From a virus, in IMG/VR virus record IMGVR_UViG_3300042545_001134, positions 182,600-246,599 of that record: DNA of 64,000 nucleotides. One strand, 5' to 3'. The notes under the pieces were generated by a model. It ran no database searches and was not told where the DNA came from. It saw only the letters and a list, made by a program, of their open reading frames with translations. Shown here piece by piece: positions 1 to 8,387 of this stretch. Numbering within the stretch: position 1 is the stretch's first letter; each line of letters starts with the position of its first letter. The position numbers and the translations under genes are program-made.

Positions 1-405
1 TACCTCTACCTTAACTTCTTTGATTATTTCTTTTGTAATGACTTGAGTGTCACCTTTTATTTCGATAGGTACTTCTCTAACCACTTCAACGGTTACCTCT
101 TTAATTACTTCCCTAATGACCTCAACTGGTACCTCTTTGATTACTTCCTTAATAACTTCAACAGGAACTTTAACTATCTTCTCAACAATCTTCTCTACCT
201 CAACCTCTTTAATAACTTCTTTGATTACCTCCTTTTCAACAACCGTGGGTTCTGATTTAAACCCGTTAGGTGTCTCACCATACTTCAACAACGAAAACCC
301 CTTATTGAATACTTGTTTGGCAAGTTTCTCAGGGTTTTCAATGTTGTTTAAATCACAATATTGTTGAAAGTCGTTATCTAACGTTAAGGAGATTTTCTTC
401 TTCAT
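1..405 (-). CDS. Coiled-coil protein with possible N-terminal ribbon-helix-helix (partial, runs off left edge)
   Basis: An open frame starts at ATG 405 (MKKKISLTLDND...) and stays open for 135 codons to the window edge, so the C-terminus is missing. Residues 1-45 have the strand-helix-helix look of small phage ribbon-helix-helix proteins. From about residue 60 the chain becomes a regular Val/Glu/Ile/Lys repeat (EVIKEV, VPVEV units), which should form an extended coiled coil or beta-rich stalk. It overlaps the end of the gp47-like gene by 32 bases in another frame, so it is probably the next gene of that operon. In T4-type phages the neighbour of gp47 is often gp46 (SbcC-like ATPase), but no Walker motif is visible here. 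Function unknown; that it is coding is well supported by the continuous, non-random composition. Confidence 0.7.
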   Translation of the reverse strand, partial: MKKKISLTLDNDFQQYCDLNNIENPEKLAKQVFNKGFSLLKYGETPNGFKSEPTVVEKEVIKEVIKEVEVEKIVEKIVKVPVEVIKEVIKEVPVEVIREVIKEVTVEVVREVPIEIKGDTQVITKEIIKEVKVEV

Positions 406-1177
406 TTTCTATGTCTGCAATATCTGATATTGAGAAGTGCAGGAATGGTTGTTCGTTTTTTAAATCGCGTGTTGTGTATTCGTTTGTTGGTACATCATAA
501 ATACCATATCCGTGGTAGTTTACGGTCTCACCGAAGTTCTGTTGGATTAATGAACCAATCATTATTGCCTTACCTCCACCGGGTAAATCAAACATTTGTC
601 TCTTATGAATATCACCACATAGAAGTAAATCTAAATCAACAAAGTTTAATGGTGAGTACGCACTTTCAAATTCAAATCCTAAGTCGGTTGACAGACCTTG
701 AATTGGTCCGTGAAATAAACCAACGTAGAAACCTTCTTCTTTTGTGTACTCAGGTTTTTGATTGTGTTCATATAATGAATAAACAACCCAATTGATGTTG
801 TCATCTTCATATACTCCACTATTTTTATAGTATTTAATATCCTCGTGGTTTAATAACTCAACCACAGGTGTGATACTATCTAAACGCTGTACGTTGTTCT
901 CCAAGAAGTCATGGTTACCCGGAATGATAATAACTTTACCAATAATATCGGCAAGTTCTTTAATTAACCAAGAGGTTAACATCATTTGTTCGTTTGAAAT
1001 ATTAATCTTTTGATGTGCAATGTCTCCAGCAATTACAACTCTAATTTCAGAATAGTCATAATCCAAAACTTGTTCCTTTAAATCTTCCAATAGTAAATCA
1101 AATTGTCTCTTGTACATCTCATGGTATTGATATGTACGAATGTGCAAATCTGCAATATGTATAATCTTTTTTATCAT
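374..1177 (-). CDS. gp47: Metallophosphoesterase, SbcD/Mre11-type recombination nuclease subunit (T4 gp47-like)
   Basis: All calcineurin-like phosphoesterase motifs are present in order: D10-x-H12 (IADLHIR), G51-D52 (AGDIAH), G87-N-H-D90 (PGNHD), H156 (FHGPIQG) and G188-D-I-H191 (CGDIHKR). In T4 gp47 pairs with the gp46 ATPase to resect DNA ends for recombination-dependent replication. At 267 aa this copy is shorter than T4 gp47 (339 aa), and the missing part is the C-terminal region that caps the active site or contacts SbcC. Its start overlaps the stop of the upstream nuclease gene by four bases (ATGA type), indicating translational coupling in a recombination operon. The catalytic assignment is firm; the SbcC partner is not seen in the window. 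Confidence 0.9.
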   Translation of the reverse strand: MIKKIIHIADLHIRTYQYHEMYKRQFDLLLEDLKEQVLDYDYSEIRVVIAGDIAHQKINISNEQMMLTSWLIKELADIIGKVIIIPGNHDFLENNVQRLDSITPVVELLNHEDIKYYKNSGVYEDDNINWVVYSLYEHNQKPEYTKEEGFYVGLFHGPIQGLSTDLGFEFESAYSPLNFVDLDLLLCGDIHKRQMFDLPGGGKAIMIGSLIQQNFGETVNYHGYGIYDVPTNEYTTRDLKNEQPFLHFSISDIADIENEEENLLNVR

Positions 1178-2037
1178 TTCTTTTTCATGTATTGTTTAAC
1201 ATTCATTTGTAATATTGATTGGGTAACTTCAAATGGTACCTTAAACTCTTCAAATGTACCATCGTCTTTTAATAAAACAACAACACAACCCAATAATTTT
1301 GTTAGGTCAAATTTAGTACCCTGTAACATTTTAATTAACAACTTACCGTATAATGGTAATTGAATAAAATAATGTGTTAATGCCGTATCGTAATAATTTT
1401 CAAACGGATGTATCATCTTACCTGTGTAAGGTTGGATTTTAAAGTTCTTTGGTTGATTTGTTTTCCAATCCGTAACAACGATACCAAAACCATCTTGTGT
1501 TTTGTTCATCATCAACCACACTTTATCTGGTTGACCTGTGTAACCTAATTCAGGGTCACCAAGTACAAGTTCCGTGTCTAATAATACCGCATTTCTCTCG
1601 GTCATTAAATCTAAGAACTTATTACCAGCACCAATCATCGAATCACTCTTAATAATTTGACTGTTATCACAATTAAAGATTGGTTCTCTAACTTGTTTAT
1701 AGTCTCCATACCTTGTGATGGTTTCGGTTTCTAACAAATAGTGAACACGACTACCCATATTGGTTGAGTAATCTCCCGATGCCTTCCATTGCTCCAGTAA
1801 TTCCCTTTGTTTATTTAAATCACCTTTGGCCATTTGAAGTGATTTTGTTTCAGCGTCAAATGGTACATAAAAATTCTTTATTACTTTAGAAACTGAAGGA
1901 AAGTTACTTTTAATAACACCATCGGTATCCTTCATATAATAAATGTGGTCCTCTTCAATGAATGTGAGTTCCATTTCCTGTCTTCTAATCTCAAGAGCAT
2001 CTCTCATCTCCTGAGCAATCTGTTTTAAGTCTATCAT
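1174..2037 (-). CDS. PD-(D/E)XK exonuclease-like protein (RecB/Cas4-type fold)
   Basis: The 287-aa product carries the signature of RecB-like PD-(D/E)XK nucleases: a GxxxH helix around G95-H99 (MGSRVHYLLE), E156 in a beta strand, D171 in a GQPDKV turn, D190-W-K192 (VVTDWKTNQP) as the metal-binding core, and a Q226xxxY230 motif (QLPLY). This points to a metal-dependent DNA exonuclease acting with the neighbouring gp47-like protein and primase in DNA processing. It overlaps both neighbours by four bases, so the three genes are tightly coupled. No Fe-S cysteine cluster of the Cas4 type is evident. The fold is well supported; substrate polarity and exact role cannot be read from sequence. Confidence 0.75.
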   Translation of the reverse strand: MIDLKQIAQEMRDALEIRRQEMELTFIEEDHIYYMKDTDGVIKSNFPSVSKVIKNFYVPFDAETKSLQMAKGDLNKQRELLEQWKASGDYSTNMGSRVHYLLETETITRYGDYKQVREPIFNCDNSQIIKSDSMIGAGNKFLDLMTERNAVLLDTELVLGDPELGYTGQPDKVWLMMNKTQDGFGIVVTDWKTNQPKNFKIQPYTGKMIHPFENYYDTALTHYFIQLPLYGKLLIKMLQGTKFDLTKLLGCVVVLLKDDGTFEEFKVPFEVTQSILQMNVKQYMKKK

Positions 2038-2981
2038 TCTAATTTAAATTCTTTGTAATCACCTAATTTACCCTGTAAGTCGGCAATATCTTGTTCTATT
2101 GGAAGTTTAATTATCCATACCTTACCCATCAACTTACCACAATTCAATTTGTGGAATAACAATTCAGCATCATTCCATGCGTCTCCATCCAACACAATAA
2201 CCACCTTAGTTGCGTTGTCATAGATTTTATTAAATAAATGTTCCGACATGAACTTACCTAACATTGGTACTGAGTTGGGTAAGAATATACTATCGAACGC
2301 GCCCTCGACAATATAAACGGGGTCTTCCCATTTGATGTTATATTCGTTCCATATAATGATTTCTTTTTGAACCTCGGGGTTCTTATATTTCATATAAGGT
2401 TTTGTCAGATACGACCTGGCAATAAAATAATTTAATTTGAAATATTCATCATATGATGGAATGATAATTCTAAATGCATATGGACCTTCATAACAAAACC
2501 CAATGTTATATCGGGTAATCATTTGGTCGGTAATGTTTCTTTTTTTAATATAATTCCACGCTTGTCTATATTGTGGAGTTAGTTTTAATCCCGCACTTGC
2601 CTTGTCAAACGAGTTATATTCTTTTGGTAATTGAACTTTATTATAAACTCTCTTATTTCCATCCTCATCTTCTTCAGGTCTTAATAGTTCATAATTTTTA
2701 AGATGTTTTGCGTTACCGTGTTTTTTTATCAACTTATAAAGTGAACCATATGTGTTATGTGTTTCTGCACAAGACCAACATTTATAAACACCTCGACGAT
2801 AATTTACTTCCAAATTTCCCTTACCATCACCATCATCTAAACCTTTGATATCATGTGAACAAACAGGACAATCAAATGACATTTGACCCTTGTAGTCGTT
2901 GTGCATGTGATGTCCCCCTAAGATGTCTTCAAGAATGTCTATAATCGGTTCGTATTCCATAATAAGGGTTGCCATACCCAT
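2034..2981 (-). CDS. gp61: DNA primase, DnaG-type with zinc finger and TOPRIM (T4 gp61-like)
   Basis: An N-terminal zinc ribbon is visible (C38-P-V-C41 and C68-W-S-C71), followed by a TOPRIM domain with the catalytic Glu in YIVEGAFDS (E226) and the DxD of VIVLDGDAW (D265, D267). The protein would synthesise RNA primers for lagging-strand replication with the DnaB-type helicase encoded at 33740-35113. Length (315 aa) is close to T4 gp61 (342 aa). Two in-frame starts are possible: ATG 2981 and ATG 2975 (MATL...). The octamer TATTTATA lies only 2 or 8 bases upstream respectively, and a rho-independent terminator precedes it, so this is the first gene of the gp47 operon. Confidence 0.9.
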   Translation of the reverse strand: MGMATLIMEYEPIIDILEDILGGHHMHNDYKGQMSFDCPVCSHDIKGLDDGDGKGNLEVNYRRGVYKCWSCAETHNTYGSLYKLIKKHGNAKHLKNYELLRPEEDEDGNKRVYNKVQLPKEYNSFDKASAGLKLTPQYRQAWNYIKKRNITDQMITRYNIGFCYEGPYAFRIIIPSYDEYFKLNYFIARSYLTKPYMKYKNPEVQKEIIIWNEYNIKWEDPVYIVEGAFDSIFLPNSVPMLGKFMSEHLFNKIYDNATKVVIVLDGDAWNDAELLFHKLNCGKLMGKVWIIKLPIEQDIADLQGKLGDYKEFKLE

Positions 2982-2983
2982 AA

Positions 2984-2991
2984 TATAAATA
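2984..2991 (-). promoter_or_regulatory. TATTTATA octamer upstream of the primase gene
   Basis: Exact octamer on the coding strand, 2 bases before ATG 2981 or 8 bases before ATG 2975. It is the only exact copy found next to a replication-type gene, so the motif is not limited to virion genes. Confidence 0.45.
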
Positions 2992-3018
2992 AAAAAAATG
3001 GATTTTCCAAATGAGCAT

Positions 3019-3053
3019 AAAAAAGGGCGGAGGTTACACCAAAACCCCCACCC
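3019..3053 (-). terminator. Rho-independent terminator after the RuvC-like gene
   Basis: On the minus strand an 11-bp G+C-rich stem (3053-3043 with 3035-3025, two G-U wobbles) with a 7-base loop is followed directly by six T residues (3024-3019). The two mismatches on the plus strand become wobbles on the minus strand, so the element is oriented to end leftward transcription from the resolvase gene before the primase unit starts. Confidence 0.85.
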
Positions 3054-3062
3054 GTAACTAAC

Positions 3063-3080
3063 ACCTATATTTCTATAGGT
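3063..3080. other. Small perfect hairpin between resolvase and primase genes
   Basis: ACCTATA and TATAGGT form a perfect 7-bp inverted repeat around a 4-base loop. It lies in the 148-base gap between the resolvase stop and the primase start, just before the terminator. It could be an operator or an accessory 3' hairpin; no T run follows it. Confidence 0.4.
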
Positions 3081-3129
3081 TCAGTACTATTGTAGAATAT
3101 AAGTAAAAAGATTTATAAAAAAAAATTAA

Positions 3130-3729
3130 TTATAAACTTTTTTGCATATTAACATGACCGATAACGGCAGTTGCTGCGTCACTCATATCGTAATTCTCTT
3201 TTCTGAGTTGTCCCGTTTTACCATATAACCACTCAACCTCAGGACACACCGCATTAACGTGTTCCCATATAACGTGTTTTTTATCAATGTCTTTTGGTAA
3301 ACCACCAAATAAAACTTTCCTACCTTTATCGTTCATACTTACCAAATCAGGAAATGCAAATTTCCTTGCGTTGTAAGTTGAAATAAATGTTGGGAGTACT
3401 CCAAGAACATCATAACACGACTTGAGAATCAATGTGTTATACCTTAAAAGGGTACCAACTGTGTAAATGTTATTTGATTGTAATAGTGGCTCTTCAATCA
3501 CCACCTTGGTAATACCAACATCTCTGTAGTTCTCCAATTGTTTTTTAAACGCATCGGCCTTCAATAAAAGTTCTTCAATTTTATCTTCGGGTTGAGGTTT
3601 AATTTTTGGTGAAAAATGTGTCAGTTCTAATAATTTAGAAGAACCGATATCAAATAGCGCCCATCCGATGGTCTTAGTTGAAATGTCTAAACCCAAAATT
3701 TTGGGTGCATTCTTTAGTTTTATACTCAT
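3130..3729 (-). CDS. RuvC-like Holliday junction resolvase
   Basis: The 199-aa protein has the RNase H-like arrangement of RuvC: D15 on the first strand (ILGLDISTKTIGW), E79/E80 after the fourth strand (VVIEEPLL), and a C-terminal acidic pair D181/D184 in a helix (YDMSDAATAVIGH). These four carboxylates would bind two metals and cut Holliday junctions or branched replicative DNA, for example before packaging. T4 uses endonuclease VII (gp49) for this, so the phage has a different solution. It is followed by a strong terminator and preceded by a 39-base gap after the 721-aa structural gene, so it is probably a short unit of its own. Confidence 0.85.
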   Translation of the reverse strand: MSIKLKNAPKILGLDISTKTIGWALFDIGSSKLLELTHFSPKIKPQPEDKIEELLLKADAFKKQLENYRDVGITKVVIEEPLLQSNNIYTVGTLLRYNTLILKSCYDVLGVLPTFISTYNARKFAFPDLVSMNDKGRKVLFGGLPKDIDKKHVIWEHVNAVCPEVEWLYGKTGQLRKENYDMSDAATAVIGHVNMQKSL

Positions 3730-3768
3730 ATAACAATATATAAGAAATATTATGCAATTAGTAAAGTC

Positions 3769-5934
3769 TTAGAAGTCTAATCTTACTCCAAACACTTGTG
3801 TGCCAATTCTTTTAATTGGTTTTGCGGTTTTAGCAATCACCATAACTTCCTTATTACTGTTCAATAAGGCAACTTCAGTAATTCTTTTATCCGCACCTGA
3901 TGGGTAAGTAGGATTTTGTGTTGTTGTGAACTGAGATGATGGTAAGTTTACCATAAATGTCATTCTTTCTATGTCAGTTGCTCTAACCAATCTAATACTT
4001 CCCGGAAATGGTTGTTCATCACCAAATTGTGGTAATCCAGGTTCGGTTAATGAATCAGATTCATTGGGAACTAAACCTAAATAACTTTCAATATCATATA
4101 ATGTACCACTTGTATACATTGCGTTTGTAACTTTCATTGAAACATTAGTGATATCTAATGGGTCAATTAATTGTCCAACCGTATGTCCCGAAATGTGTGA
4201 TGTGTAATTGATTCTTGTCCAGTTATCATGAATCGGTAGTTCACCTGTATCAGTAACTTGTACCAAAATTTGGAATTGGTTTGCGATGAATCCTGATGAC
4301 GCTCCTGAACACACGTTTGTGTTATTCATGAATGGGAAACTATCTTCTCCAAATTTAACAAATAATTGAGATGGGTTTTTTAAACATTCGTCACCATCAA
4401 ATACTTCAATTTTAGAATAATAATTACATGGTAATCCATTTAATTGTGTGTCACCTGTGTAATTGAACATGTATGTTACCCAAATAGTTTGTCCTGTTGT
4501 TGAACCTGTGAAGAATGATTCTCCTGTAGATGTGTCACTCGGAATTAAACTAATTTTAGGTGCTGGTAATGTGTATTTTCTATTTGATTTATAGTCAAGT
4601 ACCGCAATAAGTTCTTGGTCGTCAAAAACAATTGTTTTGTTGTTAACGTAAATCTTACCAACTTTATAACCTTGTTCATCTAACAAATATCTGAACAATA
4701 ATAATTGAGTTGGGTTAATACTTGATTTCATATAGTAATCGGTAGTATCCATTGTAAATAACGCACCAACTGTGGTTCCAGTATTTCTGTGATATTGAAC
4801 AAACGGAATATAAACCTCAAAATATTCTAAATCGGTAATTGTGTTCTCATCGGCATCTTCCAATAACGCATCACCTTCAACATTATTTGTTGAGATGTAA
4901 TCATCGTACTTATAAAATCTTTCAGGGTCATTAACTAAATCTCCCAATTCTGAATAATGAATAATCGCAATTGTTCTTTGTTCTTCGGGAGAAACAATAA
5001 TTTTCTCGTCAAATGAATTGTAATAAGATGTAACACCCGTAATTGTTCCACCTGTACTGTTTACCCATGTTTGACCACTTGTTGTGGTATAACCTAAAAA
5101 TTGTTTTGTTGATACGTGTTTGTTACTTGTGAAACCAGTTAGATTTTCATCTAAACCATTAACATCAAATCCGGTTGGTTTTTTATCCCATACAATATTC
5201 ATTGTCCACGAATTTAATTGTTGTGATGGGTCGATATCATTTGGACTACAATACGGACTAATTCCCGCATCTATAGGATATTCATTTTCACACGAATTAC
5301 AAATAACCTGAACATTACCCGAACATCCTGAGAAGTTAGGTAAATTTCTATCCACCGTGATTGTGTTTCCACTTACACTGATTACTTGATAAATTAAACT
5401 TGACGCTTGTCCTGTGATAACAGGATAGTTAGGGTCGGTACCTCCGAACTGATTGAAAACCACCGTAATATATTCACAGTCACTAAAACTTGAACCTGTT
5501 GGTACAATTATACTTGTTGTTCCTGTAATTCCCGATAATGGGATTGATTGTGTTGTACATTGGATTGTTGTTCCTGTACATGCAACACTATCATATTCTT
5601 CGTAATTACTAACGAATCCCGCAGGTCCCATTACATTTCTTAAAATGTCAGTTACTGACATATCAATAGGAATACCATACGTTGTTGAGGTATCAGATGA
5701 ATCTATTTTATATGGGTATTTTACCCCACCTTCTTTATCAAATGGTGAGAATACTGATTGGTGTTGAACACCACCTAAACCCGTTAATCCTGTGAATGGA
5801 TTTGTGTAATCAAACTCAGAATCCCCAATTTGGAAATATGATATTACAAAATTTCCTTTGGCAATAGAATTTCTTCCCTTTTGGGTTATTCTTGCTGATA
5901 GGAACTCCGAATTATTTTTACTTAGAAAACTCAT
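3769..5934 (-). CDS. Virion structural protein, probable tail/baseplate-associated fibre component
   Basis: A 721-aa protein rich in Thr, Gly, Asn and Ser with many predicted short beta strands and no enzymatic motif. The N-terminus (SARITQKGRNSIAKGN...YFQIGDSEFDY) resembles the attachment domain at the start of phage fibre and tail proteins, where an all-beta domain binds the baseplate or another fibre. It is the last gene of the leftward structural block, after four modular Thr-Pro proteins, and the octamer TATTTATA lies 4 bases before the ATG. A fibre, collar or adaptor role is inferred from position and composition only. Confidence 0.6.
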   Translation of the reverse strand: MSFLSKNNSEFLSARITQKGRNSIAKGNFVISYFQIGDSEFDYTNPFTGLTGLGGVQHQSVFSPFDKEGGVKYPYKIDSSDTSTTYGIPIDMSVTDILRNVMGPAGFVSNYEEYDSVACTGTTIQCTTQSIPLSGITGTTSIIVPTGSSFSDCEYITVVFNQFGGTDPNYPVITGQASSLIYQVISVSGNTITVDRNLPNFSGCSGNVQVICNSCENEYPIDAGISPYCSPNDIDPSQQLNSWTMNIVWDKKPTGFDVNGLDENLTGFTSNKHVSTKQFLGYTTTSGQTWVNSTGGTITGVTSYYNSFDEKIIVSPEEQRTIAIIHYSELGDLVNDPERFYKYDDYISTNNVEGDALLEDADENTITDLEYFEVYIPFVQYHRNTGTTVGALFTMDTTDYYMKSSINPTQLLLFRYLLDEQGYKVGKIYVNNKTIVFDDQELIAVLDYKSNRKYTLPAPKISLIPSDTSTGESFFTGSTTGQTIWVTYMFNYTGDTQLNGLPCNYYSKIEVFDGDECLKNPSQLFVKFGEDSFPFMNNTNVCSGASSGFIANQFQILVQVTDTGELPIHDNWTRINYTSHISGHTVGQLIDPLDITNVSMKVTNAMYTSGTLYDIESYLGLVPNESDSLTEPGLPQFGDEQPFPGSIRLVRATDIERMTFMVNLPSSQFTTTQNPTYPSGADKRITEVALLNSNKEVMVIAKTAKPIKRIGTQVFGVRLDF

Positions 5935-5938
5935 ATGA

Positions 5939-5946
5939 TATAAATA
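5939..5946 (-). promoter_or_regulatory. TATTTATA octamer upstream of the 721-aa structural gene
   Basis: Exact octamer on the coding strand, 4 bases before the ATG, in the context GTATTTATATC. The same GTATTTATA core precedes the 341-aa modular gene. Confidence 0.5.
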
Positions 5947-5962
5947 CTTTTAATTAATTTTA

Positions 5963-6862
5963 TTAACATCCACTACCTTTTAAACAATCTATATATAACA
6001 CCCCACTAAGTACATAATATAAATTCGGATATGAAGCGCCGGGATTAATTGCGTTGGTATCTGGGAAATATGTTGTCAGTCCCGCATCCGAGAAAACGAT
6101 TGTTGAATCAACAAACGAATCACTTAAACCCATGTAAATTGTTGAGTTACCAATATTACCATTTAATTGGCAGGTCCCACCATTACATAGAGTATCACCT
6201 GTTTGAACTGTAAATTGTATATTAGATGATGTTGGTGTTGGGGTTGGGGTTATAGTTGAGGTGGTTGTAATAAATCCACCTTCAAGTGTACATCCAGTAG
6301 TAACTAAACTTATTGTTACTAAAGTACAATCTGTTGTTGGTAAAGAGCAAGAACATAAATCTAACACCGTTCCCATAGTGAATTGGGGGGTAGGTAATCC
6401 AAAATAATCACCCCGTTCGGACATCGGTGTGTTTGTGTTACAATCAGTCCAATTTATAAATTCTCCACAATAAGAAATATATGTAATTCTATACGTGTTA
6501 CATTCACATACGGAAGATGTTGGTGTCGAGGTGGATGTTACCGTAGGAGTACTAGTTCCCGTAGGAGTTACTGTTGGGGTGGGCGTTGGTGTCGATACTA
6601 TATCTCCACAACATTCATCTAAATTAACTCTAAATGTATTTGAACAACACCCTTCACAGTCAATTTTAACAAAAACTTCCATTAATGTTGCAGACAAACC
6701 TGTTAAGGTACATGTTGTCCCAGTTATATTTACACAATTAGTTGTCCCCGTAACCGTAGAGTCCGTTAGACCCGTATAAACAGTACAATTTGTGTAATCT
6801 GAACCCGAATTTAAATTAATTGTAACACCTTTTGGGGTTACTGTATCTGGAGTACATGCCAT
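5963..6862 (-). CDS. Cys-rich modular protein with Thr-Pro linkers (putative surface/adhesion protein)
   Basis: The 299-aa product has three beta-rich parts separated by low-complexity linkers. Residues 1-89 form an N-terminal domain with a YTG turn and several Cys (ending CCSN...DECC). Residues 91-117 are a Thr-Pro-Thr-X linker. Residues 119-191 are a Cys module (CECNTYRITYI...NWTDC...LCSC). After a second linker (about 198-213) a C-terminal domain of about 85 residues ends in KGSGC. No signal peptide or catalytic motif is seen. The same plan recurs in the next three genes and in the C-terminal half of the 2703-aa protein, so a role as decoration or receptor-binding fibre on the virion is inferred. 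A near-match of the octamer (TATTTATC) lies 18 bases upstream. Confidence 0.65.
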   Translation of the reverse strand: MACTPDTVTPKGVTINLNSGSDYTNCTVYTGLTDSTVTGTTNCVNITGTTCTLTGLSATLMEVFVKIDCEGCCSNTFRVNLDECCGDIVSTPTPTPTVTPTGTSTPTVTSTSTPTSSVCECNTYRITYISYCGEFINWTDCNTNTPMSERGDYFGLPTPQFTMGTVLDLCSCSLPTTDCTLVTISLVTTGCTLEGGFITTTSTITPTPTPTSSNIQFTVQTGDTLCNGGTCQLNGNIGNSTIYMGLSDSFVDSTIVFSDAGLTTYFPDTNAINPGASYPNLYYVLSGVLYIDCLKGSGC

Positions 6863-6912
6863 TTAGTATCTAATATATCAGATAAATATTAGAAAGTAAA
6901 TTTTAAATGGTA

Positions 6913-8352
6913 TTAACTCATACAATCATTATCCACTGTACAGTTACTACCAGGTATTATCGTTGCAGTACTATACGACGGAGCACTTTGGATTCCTAAT
7001 TTTAAAATGTAAATACTATTAATTACTTGTACACACGCAACATATGTTGCAGGAGAATTGTATTGGGTTATAATTTCCGTTCCGTCACATTTAATCATAC
7101 TAACATAAACAATACCGTCATCTGATGCAATTAAATCTCTTTCATCGATGTAAATGTTCGCGCATTGACACTCAGTTAAACACGAGTATATTTCACCGTC
7201 AAATACACATGCGTTTCCTGTATTTGTAATTATTAAATTAGGTTGGTCTAAATTGACTATATTACCACAAAGATTTATGGTTGTTGAGCCCGAAATTGAG
7301 TCTACAAATAACACACCGTTACAATCTTCATATGTTACCGAACATCCTTCCGGATTCGAACATTCAACAGTGTAACAATTACATGGTCTTGATTCTGTAG
7401 GTGTAGGTGTTGATTGTTCCGTTGTCGTCGCCGTTGGAGTACTAGTTCCCGTAGGAGTTGCTGTAGGTGTATTAGTTCCTGTAGGAGTTAAAGTAGGTGT
7501 ACTAGTTCCTGTTGGAGTTAAAGTAGGGGTCGGTGTTATTGTTGGTGTCGCCGTAGGGGTTAATGTAGGTGTTGGTGTTGGTTCACCCGTTACAATACAA
7601 TCACCATCTATAGTACATGGGTTTAATGTATTAGTATATGTTGAAAACTCAATCGGAACGATATCAGACTCTTCCGGTCCATTATATCTATACCAATCTG
7701 TTATTGAGGATATGCAATATCCTGAAAATCCCCCAACACCACTAAATCCTATACTTTGAGGTGTTAAACTACAATCTAAATATTGAAGTATTGGCCCTCC
7801 GTATTCTCCAAATTCACGTTCATCAATATTGAATTCATAACAATAACATCCTTCTGCCGGTGTTGGTGTTATGGTACTGGTTCCTGTTGGAGTTCCTGTA
7901 GGGGTTGCCGTAGGTGTACTAGTTCCTGTGGGGGTCACAGTGGGAGTTGGGGTTATTGTTGGTGTTGGTGTAACATCAGTACTAGTTGTTGTGGGTGTTG
8001 GTGTTACCGTTGGTGTGTTAGTCCCCGTGGGGGTTGGTGTTGGGATTATTTGTGAAATACAATCGTCACATCTTAAATCAACAAAAACCAATTGATAACC
8101 ACCTTGTAATTTAGGTGTTGACGTTGGCACCGAGTTAATGTGTCCATCACAATGTTCAATAAATAAATAAACATTATCATATGAACTATCAACATTCAAA
8201 CTTAAAGTGTATCCCGAAACGGGTACGTTAACGTCTTCCACATAATCAGCGTCATCAATGTCGTGAGTTATTCCAGTATAAACTGAATAACTTTCACATG
8301 GTGTTGTACCATTAAAATTGGAAACTGTTATTTCATAACTTGAAGTTGGCAT
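6913..8352 (-). CDS. Modular protein with three Cys modules and long Thr-Pro linkers
   Basis: The 479-aa product opens with a domain similar in outline to that of the 299-aa neighbour (a YTG turn and a HCDG/DDC end), then alternates Thr-Pro-Thr-X linkers with Cys modules. The modules start CYCYEFNIDE, CNCYTVECSN and CQCANIYIDE, each with a central Y/M-x-x-C-D/S segment and a closing pair of Cys. Linkers occupy about 7395-7575 and 7855-8045 on the DNA. The absence of enzyme motifs, the repeated architecture and the place among baseplate/fibre genes argue for a virion-surface adhesin or glycan-binding stalk. Disulfides would require oxidising conditions after lysis; this is inference. Confidence 0.65.
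   Translation of the reverse strand: MPTSSYEITVSNFNGTTPCESYSVYTGITHDIDDADYVEDVNVPVSGYTLSLNVDSSYDNVYLFIEHCDGHINSVPTSTPKLQGGYQLVFVDLRCDDCISQIIPTPTPTGTNTPTVTPTPTTTSTDVTPTPTITPTPTVTPTGTSTPTATPTGTPTGTSTITPTPAEGCYCYEFNIDEREFGEYGGPILQYLDCSLTPQSIGFSGVGGFSGYCISSITDWYRYNGPEESDIVPIEFSTYTNTLNPCTIDGDCIVTGEPTPTPTLTPTATPTITPTPTLTPTGTSTPTLTPTGTNTPTATPTGTSTPTATTTEQSTPTPTESRPCNCYTVECSNPEGCSVTYEDCNGVLFVDSISGSTTINLCGNIVNLDQPNLIITNTGNACVFDGEIYSCLTECQCANIYIDERDLIASDDGIVYVSMIKCDGTEIITQYNSPATYVACVQVINSIYILKLGIQSAPSYSTATIIPGSNCTVDNDCMS
7395..8045 (-). repeat. Two Thr-Pro-Thr-X linkers in the 479-aa gene
   Basis: Linkers at about 7395-7575 and 7855-8045 flank a Cys module. They use the same T-P-T-G-T-S units as the 2703-aa gene, including the recurring GGAACTAGTAC string on the coding strand. 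Confidence 0.9.
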
Positions 8353-8387
8353 CTATATTAAATATGAATCTATTTTTTATTATTTTT

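Noticed and set aside
43-367. Two overlapping plus-strand frames at the left edge
   Set aside because: They lie antisense to the minus-strand coiled-coil gene whose frame is open to the edge and has clear repeat periodicity; the plus-strand frames read as low-complexity by-products.
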